From CAVVDT01 sp964568825 (GTDB taxonomy: Bacteria > Pseudomonadota > Alphaproteobacteria > Rhizobiales > Aestuariivirgaceae): DNA of 19,155 bases. Each line of letters opens with the position of its first letter. The first letter of the stretch is position 1. Shown here piece by piece: positions 13,925 through 19,155 of this stretch. The translations under genes were made by a program, and so were the position numbers. The stretch is taken from assembly GCA_964568825.1 (NCBI GenBank), contig CAZMSA010000057.1:1-19155 (forward strand), written 5' to 3'. The notes under the pieces are model-generated. The model was not told the origin of the DNA and ran no database searches. It saw nothing but the letters and a program-made list of their open reading frames with translations.

Positions 13925-13954
13925 GATATAGGGGGGCGAACCTCAACCTGTCAA
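13925..13954 (-). promoter_or_regulatory. Strong sigma70-type promoter of rpmJ
   Basis: On the minus strand a perfect TTGACA (13954-13949) is followed after 18 bases by TATATC (13930-13925). The transcript start would be near 13918, giving a 5' leader of about 50 bases. A strong promoter suits a ribosomal protein gene. Confidence 0.7.
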
Positions 13955-13994
13955 CCGCTTTGGGCCATTGACGATGGCGGTGAGGACATGGCCA

Positions 13995-14207
13995 ATGGCG
14001 GCCATGGAAATGGACCTGACCGTTGCTGCGCTGGTTGTCGGCCTCGCCCTGATGGGGGCGATGAGCTATTTGGAGCGGCGTCCGCGCAAGGGTCTCGATC
14101 CCAGCCTCCTGCCCACCACCCCGTTCATGTTCGCCGGCGCGCTGGTCGCCATCCTCGCCGCCGTCCACCTGTTGACGGTGCTCGGCATCCAGCTTCCCAA
14201 GCGCTGA
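13995..14207 (+). CDS. Small two-helix membrane protein
   Basis: The 70-residue protein has two membrane helices (about 8-26 and 43-65) joined by a basic loop ERRPRKGLDPSLLPTTP. The start at 13995 has GAGGAC seven bases upstream; ATGs at 14004 and 14010 (MDLTVAAL) are alternatives. I recognise it only as a conserved type of hypothetical protein seen beside rpmJ in Hyphomicrobiales. No function is proposed. It ends four bases before the convergent pcaF gene. Confidence 0.7.
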   Translation: MAAMEMDLTVAALVVGLALMGAMSYLERRPRKGLDPSLLPTTPFMFAGALVAILAAVHLLTVLGIQLPKR

Positions 14208-14211
14208 ATCC

Positions 14212-15417
14212 TTACGCCCTTTCGATCAGGCAGGCGATGCCCTGGCCGACGCCGATGCACATGGTGGCAAGCGCCCTGGCATGACCGCCGCGCTTGAGTT
14301 CCAGCGCCGCCGTGCCGGCCAGCCGGGCGCCCGACATGCCCAGGGGGTGACCCAGCGCGATGGACCCACCATTGGGATTGACGTGGGCCCCGTCGTCGGG
14401 AAGCCCGAGCATGCGCAGCACCGCCAGGGCCTGGGCGGCGAAGGCCTCGTTCAGTTCGATGATATCGATGTCGGCGATGACGAGCCCCATGCGGGCGAGC
14501 AGCTTGTTGCTGGCCGGGGCCGGGCCGATGCCCATCACCCGCGGTTCGACGCCGGCGACCGCCGCACCCGTCACCCGGGCGATCGGATCGAGCCCATGTG
14601 TCTTGATGGCGCGCTCGGACGCCACGATGAGGGCCGCTGAACCGTCATTGACGCCGGATGCATTGCCGGCGGTGACGGTGCCGTCCTTGCGGAACGGGGT
14701 GGCAAGCCTTGCCAGTTGCTCCACCCCGGTGCCGGGGCGGGGGTGTTCATCCTTGTCGACGATCAGCGGATCGCCCTTCCTTTGGGGAATGGCGACAGGC
14801 TCGATCTCGGCGGCGAGGCGGCCGTTTTCCTGAGCCGCGACGGCGCGGGCCTGGCTGCGGGCGGCAAAGGCGTCCTGGTCGGGGCGGCTCACCTGATAAT
14901 CGGCGGCGACGTTTTCGGCGGTCTCCGGCATGGAATCGATGCCGTACTGCGCCTTGAGTGCCGGGTTGACGAAGCGCCAGCCGATGGTGGTGTCGTAGAT
15001 CTCGGCGTGGCGCGAAAAGGCGGCATCGGCCTTGGGCATGACGAAGGGCGCGCGTGACATCGATTCGACCCCGCCGGCGATGATGAGATCAGCCTCGCCC
15101 AGACGAATGGCGCGGGCCGCCATGGCCACCGCATCGAGGCCGGACCCGCACAGCCGGTTGACAGTGGCACCGGGCACCGAGACCGGCAGGCCGGCCAGCA
15201 AGGCGGCCATACGGGCGACGTTGCGGTTGTCTTCGCCGGCCTGGTTGGCGCAGCCAAAGAGCACGTCGTCGAGGGCTGCCCAGTCAACCTTTTTATGCCG
15301 CGCCATCAGCGCCTTGATGGGGTGCGCCGCCAGATCGTCGGTCCTGACGCTTGACAGCGCCCCGCCGAAACGCCCGATGGGGCTCCTGACATAGTCGCAG
15401 ATATAGGCCTCGGACAT
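14212..15417 (-). CDS. pcaF: 3-oxoadipyl-CoA thiolase
   Basis: The 401-residue thiolase cleaves 3-oxoadipyl-CoA with CoA to succinyl-CoA and acetyl-CoA, the last step of the beta-ketoadipate pathway. Catalytic residues are all present: Cys90 in NRLCGSGLDA, His357 in ALGHPLGMSGARL and Cys387 in CIGVGQG. The opening MSEAYICDYVRSPIGRFGG and the stretches CANQAGEDNRNVARM and SRHAEIYDTTIGWRFVNP distinguish PcaF/PaaJ types from acetyl-CoA acetyltransferases. The ATG at 15417 has GGGAGA six bases upstream. It lies 64 bases downstream of prpE on the same strand, so the two may be cotranscribed. No other pca or paa gene is in the window, so the pathway assignment rests on sequence alone. Confidence 0.9.
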   Translation of the reverse strand: MSEAYICDYVRSPIGRFGGALSSVRTDDLAAHPIKALMARHKKVDWAALDDVLFGCANQAGEDNRNVARMAALLAGLPVSVPGATVNRLCGSGLDAVAMAARAIRLGEADLIIAGGVESMSRAPFVMPKADAAFSRHAEIYDTTIGWRFVNPALKAQYGIDSMPETAENVAADYQVSRPDQDAFAARSQARAVAAQENGRLAAEIEPVAIPQRKGDPLIVDKDEHPRPGTGVEQLARLATPFRKDGTVTAGNASGVNDGSAALIVASERAIKTHGLDPIARVTGAAVAGVEPRVMGIGPAPASNKLLARMGLVIADIDIIELNEAFAAQALAVLRMLGLPDDGAHVNPNGGSIALGHPLGMSGARLAGTAALELKRGGHARALATMCIGVGQGIACLIERA

Positions 15418-15481
15418 GAAGGTCTCCCGGGGGTGGATCAACGCACCGCCTTCTATCGCGGCTACCGGATGGCGTGCAAGG

Positions 15482-17392
15482 TCAGTCCCCCAGCACACCC
15501 ACCTTCTTATCCGTCATCGCCTCGGTGATCTCGCCGAGGATCAAGGGATCGTCGATGGTGGCGGGCATCTTCCAGGCCTCGCCGTCGGCGATCTTCCTGA
15601 TGGTGCCGCGCAGGATTTTCCCCGAGCGGGTCTTGGGCAGGCGTTTGACGTGCATCACGGTGCGCAGGGCCGCGACGGCGCCGATTTTCTGGCGCACCAG
15701 AGAAACACATTCCTTTTCAACGTCTTCGGCTGTTTTATTGACGCCTGACTTGAGCACGATGAAGCCCACCGGGATCTGGCCTTTGAGCTTGTCGGCGATA
15801 CCGACGACGGCGCATTCGGCGACGTCCTGGTGGCCCGACAGGACTTCCTCCATGCCGCCCGTCGACAGGCGGTGGCCGGCGACGTTGATGATGTCGTCGG
15901 TGCGGGCCATGATGTAGAGGTAGCCGTCTTCGTCCTTGTAGCCGGCGTCCGCCGTCTCGTACCAGCCGGGGAAGTGTTCGAGATAGCTCTTTGTGAAGCG
16001 CTCGTTGGCGTTCCACAGGGTTGGCAGGCACCCCGGCGGCAGCGGCAGCTTCACGCAGATGGCGCCGAGGTCGCCCGCCTTTACCGGGTGGGCCCCCTCA
16101 TCGAGGATCTGCACGTCGTAGCCCGGCATGGGGACGGTGGGGGAGCCGTATTTCACCGGCAATTGCCCCAGCCCCATGGGATTGGCGGCAATCGACCAGC
16201 CGGTCTCGGTCTGCCACCAGTGATCGATCACCGGCACCTTGAGGCAATTCTCGGCCCACTGGATGGTGTCGGGATCGGCCCGCTCGCCGGCCAGGAACAG
16301 GGTGCGAAACTTTGTGAGGTCGTATTTGCCGATGAAGGTGCCCTTGGGGTCCTCCTTCTTGATGGCGCGAAAGGCGGTGGGGGCGGTGAACAGGGCGACG
16401 ACGCCATGTTCGGCGATGATCCGCCAGAAGGTGCCGGCATCGGGGGTGCCGACGGGCTTGCCCTCGAACAGGATGGTGGTGCAGCCGTGCAGCAGGGGTC
16501 CGTAGACGATATAGGAATGGCCCACCACCCAGCCGACGTCGGAGGCGGCCCAATAGACCTCGCCCGGCTCGACACCGTAGATGTTATGCATCGACCATTT
16601 CAGCGCCACCATGTGGCCGCCATGGTCGCGCACCACGCCCTTGGGCTGGCCGGTGGTGCCCGAGGTATAGAGGATATAGAGCGGATCGGTCGCCTTGACG
16701 GTGACGCACGGGCTGGTCTTGCCCGCCGCCTTGGCGGCCGCCATGCTGGAGGCCCAGTCGTGGTCGCGGCCGGCCTTGAGGGAGGCTTCGGCCTCGGGGC
16801 GCTGGAAGACGATGCAGGCCTCGGGTTTTGCGGTCGCCAGGTCGATGGCCTCGTCCAGCAGCGGTTTGTAGGCGATGACGCGCGCCCCTTCGATGCCGCA
16901 GGAGGCCGAGATCATCACCTTCGGCATGGCGTCGTTGATGCGGGTGGCCAGTTCGTTGGAGGCAAAGCCGCCGAACACCACGGAATGGACGGCGCCGATG
17001 CGGGCACAGGCCAGCATGGCGATGGCGGCTTCGGGGATCATCGGCATGTAGATGATGACCCGGTCGCCCTTGGCGACGCCGAGGTCCTGCAGCACGGCGC
17101 CGAAAGTGGAGACCTCATCGCGCAGTTCGCGGTAGGTGTAGGTCTTCTTGCGGCCGGTGACCGGGCTATCGTAGATGAGGGCCGCCTGGTCGGCGCGGCC
17201 GCCTTCGACATGGCGGTCAAGGGCGTTCCAGCAGGTGGAGCATTCGGCCCCCACGAACCAGCGGTCGAGCCCGTCGACGCGGTCATAAACCTTGGTCCAC
17301 GGTTTCACCCAGTCGATCTCTTCGGCCGCGCCAGCCCAGAAGGCTTGCGGGTCGGCTTTCCAGGCGTTGTAGATTTCGTGATAGCGGCTCAC
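15482..17392 (-). CDS. prpE: Propionyl-CoA synthetase
   Basis: The 636-residue AMP-forming ligase activates propionate to propionyl-CoA via an acyl-AMP. The opening MSRYHEIYNAWKADPQAFW and RWFVGAECSTCWNALDRHVE are typical of PrpE rather than Acs. The adenylate-forming loop is YTSGTTGQPKG (242-252). WWQTETGW is the substrate-pocket motif, and the C-terminal PKTRSGKILRG holds Lys592, which catalyses adenylation and is a known acetylation target in this family. The start is GTG at 17392 with GAGGGG about nine bases upstream. It is divergent from the opgC-like gene, with a possible promoter at 17435-17463, and is followed by pcaF. Acetate may also be used. Confidence 0.92.
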   Translation of the reverse strand: MSRYHEIYNAWKADPQAFWAGAAEEIDWVKPWTKVYDRVDGLDRWFVGAECSTCWNALDRHVEGGRADQAALIYDSPVTGRKKTYTYRELRDEVSTFGAVLQDLGVAKGDRVIIYMPMIPEAAIAMLACARIGAVHSVVFGGFASNELATRINDAMPKVMISASCGIEGARVIAYKPLLDEAIDLATAKPEACIVFQRPEAEASLKAGRDHDWASSMAAAKAAGKTSPCVTVKATDPLYILYTSGTTGQPKGVVRDHGGHMVALKWSMHNIYGVEPGEVYWAASDVGWVVGHSYIVYGPLLHGCTTILFEGKPVGTPDAGTFWRIIAEHGVVALFTAPTAFRAIKKEDPKGTFIGKYDLTKFRTLFLAGERADPDTIQWAENCLKVPVIDHWWQTETGWSIAANPMGLGQLPVKYGSPTVPMPGYDVQILDEGAHPVKAGDLGAICVKLPLPPGCLPTLWNANERFTKSYLEHFPGWYETADAGYKDEDGYLYIMARTDDIINVAGHRLSTGGMEEVLSGHQDVAECAVVGIADKLKGQIPVGFIVLKSGVNKTAEDVEKECVSLVRQKIGAVAALRTVMHVKRLPKTRSGKILRGTIRKIADGEAWKMPATIDDPLILGEITEAMTDKKVGVLGD

Positions 17393-17434
17393 GGCGATTT
17401 ACCCCTCTGGCGAAGACTGTATGACCTGGCGGCG

Positions 17435-17463
17435 ATATTCGGCTCTTGGGCCGGCGGTTTCAA
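17435..17463 (-). promoter_or_regulatory. Possible promoter of prpE-pcaF
   Basis: On the minus strand TTGAAA (17463-17458) is followed after 17 bases by GAATAT (17440-17435), about 43 bases before the prpE GTG. The -10 match is poor, so this is tentative. An inverted repeat AGCCGA-CGT-TCGGCT (17463-17477) touches the -35 box and could be an operator. Confidence 0.35.
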
Positions 17464-17600
17464 GCCGACGTTCGGCTGAGCCTTATCGCCGCACCGCTGA
17501 CGCCCGCATTGAGCCGCCAAGCCGCCATAATCCGGCCTACCTGATCAGCCAATGAGAATCGTCCGTCCATACCTCCGTGGCGGCGTCTCGGACATATGAC

Positions 17601-18728
17601 ATGGCCAACCATCTCGGCCGCGACAATCGGGTCGATGTCCTGCGCGGACTGGCGCTGGCGTCGATCTTCATCAACCACATACCCGGCAATTTCTTCGAGC
17701 GGCTGACGCACAAGAACTTCGGCTTTTCCGATGCTGCGGAAGTGTTCGTGCTGCTGGCCGGGTTTGCCGCCTCCATGGCCTGGTATCCGGGCTTTGTCGA
17801 TGGCCGGGCGGGTGAGATGGTCAAACGCATCGTGAAGCGGGCGGGACTGCTTTATGGCTGCCACCTCGCCACGACGCTGATCGCCATCACGCTGTTTGTG
17901 CTGGCGGCCGGCGTCACCGGCTGGCCCGGTTATCTGCTGGATGCAGCGCCCGGGCTCTATCTCAACCTGGCGACGGTGGTGTCGAACCCGGCCAAGGGCA
18001 CCATCGGCCTTCTCACCGGCGGCCACCAGCTTGGCTACTTCAACATCCTGCCGCTGTACATTTGCCTGTTGCTCATGGCGCCTGGCCTTATGCTGCTGGC
18101 GCGCACGGGTATTTCGCGGCTGCTGGTGTTCTCGTTCGGCCTGTGGCTCATGGCGGGCTCATTCGGCCTCGACCTGCCAAACTACCCGCGCACCGGCGGA
18201 TGGTACTTCAATCCGCTCTCATGGCAGTTGTTGTTCTCCATCGGCCTGGCGTTGGGCATCGCGCGGCGCGAGGGCAGGAGCCTCGGCTGGAACCCGGTGG
18301 TCTTCACGCTGGCGGCGACCTACGTGGTGTTCGCGGCGGTGTTCGTGCTGGGTGGGATGTGGGCTAGCTGGCCGGTGCTCCACCTGCCGCTGCAGCTTTA
18401 TCAATTCGACAAGACCTTCGTAGCGGTGCCACGTCTCGTTCACGTCCTGGCGCTGGCTTACGTGGTCATGATGAGCCCGCTCGGGCGCTGGCTTGCACGC
18501 ATCTCCACCGACAATCCGCTTGCCGTCATGGGGCGCAATGCGCTGGGCGTTTTCTGCTGCGGTTCCCTTCTTTCCATGTGCGCGGCCATCCTCCGCATCG
18601 AATGGGGCGGAGGCGTGCTGGTCGATGCGCTGCTCGTAGCGATCGGCCTCGCCATCCAGATCGCCCTTGCCAGCCATCTCGACCGCCGGCGCCACCGCCC
18701 GGTGGTGGCTGCCGCCGCTGCTGCCTGA
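17601..18728 (+). CDS. opgC: OpgC-like membrane acyltransferase
   Basis: From the ATG at 17601 the product has 375 residues and about ten membrane helices. The N-terminal signature RVDVLRGLALASIFINHIPG is that of OpgC, followed by GFSDAAEVFVLLAGFAASMA, with HQLGYFNILPLYICLLLMAP in the middle and TDNPLAVMGRNALGVFCCGS near the end. OpgC proteins add succinyl groups to osmoregulated periplasmic glucans at the inner membrane. A GTG at 17577 would add eight residues. Neither start has a good ribosome-binding site. The glucan synthesis genes (opgG, opgH or ndvB types) are not in view. The C-terminus is a run of alanines. It is divergent from prpE. Confidence 0.83.
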   Translation: MANHLGRDNRVDVLRGLALASIFINHIPGNFFERLTHKNFGFSDAAEVFVLLAGFAASMAWYPGFVDGRAGEMVKRIVKRAGLLYGCHLATTLIAITLFVLAAGVTGWPGYLLDAAPGLYLNLATVVSNPAKGTIGLLTGGHQLGYFNILPLYICLLLMAPGLMLLARTGISRLLVFSFGLWLMAGSFGLDLPNYPRTGGWYFNPLSWQLLFSIGLALGIARREGRSLGWNPVVFTLAATYVVFAAVFVLGGMWASWPVLHLPLQLYQFDKTFVAVPRLVHVLALAYVVMMSPLGRWLARISTDNPLAVMGRNALGVFCCGSLLSMCAAILRIEWGGGVLVDALLVAIGLAIQIALASHLDRRRHRPVVAAAAAA

Positions 18729-18815
18729 AGCCGGTATGCATGGACAGGCGCGCGGCTTTCTGCTTTCTATCGCCGCGAGGGAACAGCCCTTCGATGCCAT
18801 GGCCAGGAGACGCAG

Positions 18816-19155
18816 ATGGCGAACAACATGTACGAGACCGATCTCGACCGTAATCCGGCCAACTACCAGCCCTTGACGCCGCTTACCTTCCTCGAGCGCT
18901 CGGCCAGCGTCTATCCCGATCACCCCGCCATCATCCACGGCACCCAACGCGTCAGCTATGGCGATTTCTATTCCCGCTGCCGGCGGCTTGCCTCGGCGCT
19001 CACCAAGGCCGGCATTGGCAAGGGCGATACGGTCTCGGTGATGCTCGCCAACACGCCGCCGATGCTGGAAGTGCATTACGGGGTGCCGATGATGGGGGCG
19101 GTGCTCAACACCCTCAATACCCGGCTCGATGCCCAGATCATCGCCTTTTCGCTCG
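18816..19155 (+). CDS. AMP-forming acyl-CoA synthetase, N-terminal part
   Basis: The first 113 residues are present and the gene runs off the window. The segments YQPLTPLTFLERSASVYPDH, RRLASALTKAGIGKGDTVSV, LANTPPMLEVHYGVPMMGAV and LNTLNTRLDA are typical of the long ANL-family acyl-CoA synthetases of about 540 residues. This group includes fatty-acyl and methylmercaptopropionyl-CoA (DmdB-like) ligases. The substrate cannot be told because the adenylation core is missing. The ATG at 18816 has GGAGA six bases upstream; an ATG at 18828 is an alternative. It follows the opgC-like gene by 87 bases on the same strand. Confidence 0.85.
   Translation, partial: MANNMYETDLDRNPANYQPLTPLTFLERSASVYPDHPAIIHGTQRVSYGDFYSRCRRLASALTKAGIGKGDTVSVMLANTPPMLEVHYGVPMMGAVLNTLNTRLDAQIIAFSL

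Noticed and set aside
15482..17392. Acetyl-CoA synthetase (acs) as the identity of the ligase
   Set aside because: The N-terminal segments and the length of 636 residues fit PrpE better, though some activity on acetate is possible.
15830..17479. A 549-codon open frame on the plus strand opposite prpE
   Set aside because: It mirrors the prpE coding frame in GC-rich DNA, its translation is Gly/Asp/Val-rich without a recognisable domain, and prpE is unmistakable.
1..19155. tRNA or rRNA genes, CRISPR arrays, insertion sequences or prophage genes
   Set aside because: I looked for cloverleaf ends, regular spaced repeats, transposase motifs and phage proteins on both strands and found none; the only dispersed repeats are the two-hairpin elements.

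Overview
The window is high-GC DNA with the gene content of an alphaproteobacterium of the order Hyphomicrobiales, most likely Devosia-like. Pointers are the bS21 and cysteine-free bL36 sequences, purE-purK beside genes for two small DUF465 proteins, an OpgC-type glucan modification enzyme, and intergenic two-hairpin repeats of the GAGCATGATG...CATGCTC kind that are common in that order. The species call is an inference; there is no rRNA or tRNA gene here. Most of the window is ordinary chromosomal housekeeping and metabolism, and I see no phage, transposon, CRISPR or defence locus.

Layout. Bases 1-164 are the 3' end of pntB (proton-translocating transhydrogenase). After a repeat copy come three plus-strand genes: a diverged Stf0-like sulfotransferase, a BEM46-type alpha/beta hydrolase and a class II glutamine amidotransferase whose true start is a GTG directly before the catalytic Cys codon. 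rpsU (bS21, TTG start) lies on the minus strand, preceded by an operon of an ECF sigma factor and a large membrane-anchored VWA protein. The sigma gene carries an in-frame amber codon inside region 4.2, with a sensible reading frame continuing beyond it. purE-purK (minus) share a good promoter and face away from a compact GGDEF diguanylate cyclase. Two divergent DUF465 genes follow.

Bases 9301-13015 hold a self-contained efflux module: a TetR/CecR-like regulator, a HlyD-type adaptor, a single-NBD ABC ATPase and one ABC-2 permease. The ORFs overlap or nearly touch. A perfect 24-bp palindrome covers the -10 region of the module's promoter, and the -35 box sits inside a copy of the dispersed repeat. 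Then come a secreted TPR protein, rpmJ with a strong sigma70-type promoter and a leader hairpin, a two-helix membrane protein, a prpE-pcaF pair (propionyl-CoA synthetase and 3-oxoadipyl-CoA thiolase), an OpgC-like membrane protein, and the start of an AMP-forming acyl-CoA synthetase that runs off the end.

The observations most worth a second look are the amber codon in the sigma factor, the three-copy two-hairpin repeat family (one copy has diverged in a way that keeps base pairing as RNA), and the repeat-plus-palindrome promoter of the efflux operon. I found no clearly new multi-gene system. Start sites and families were judged by eye, without database searches.
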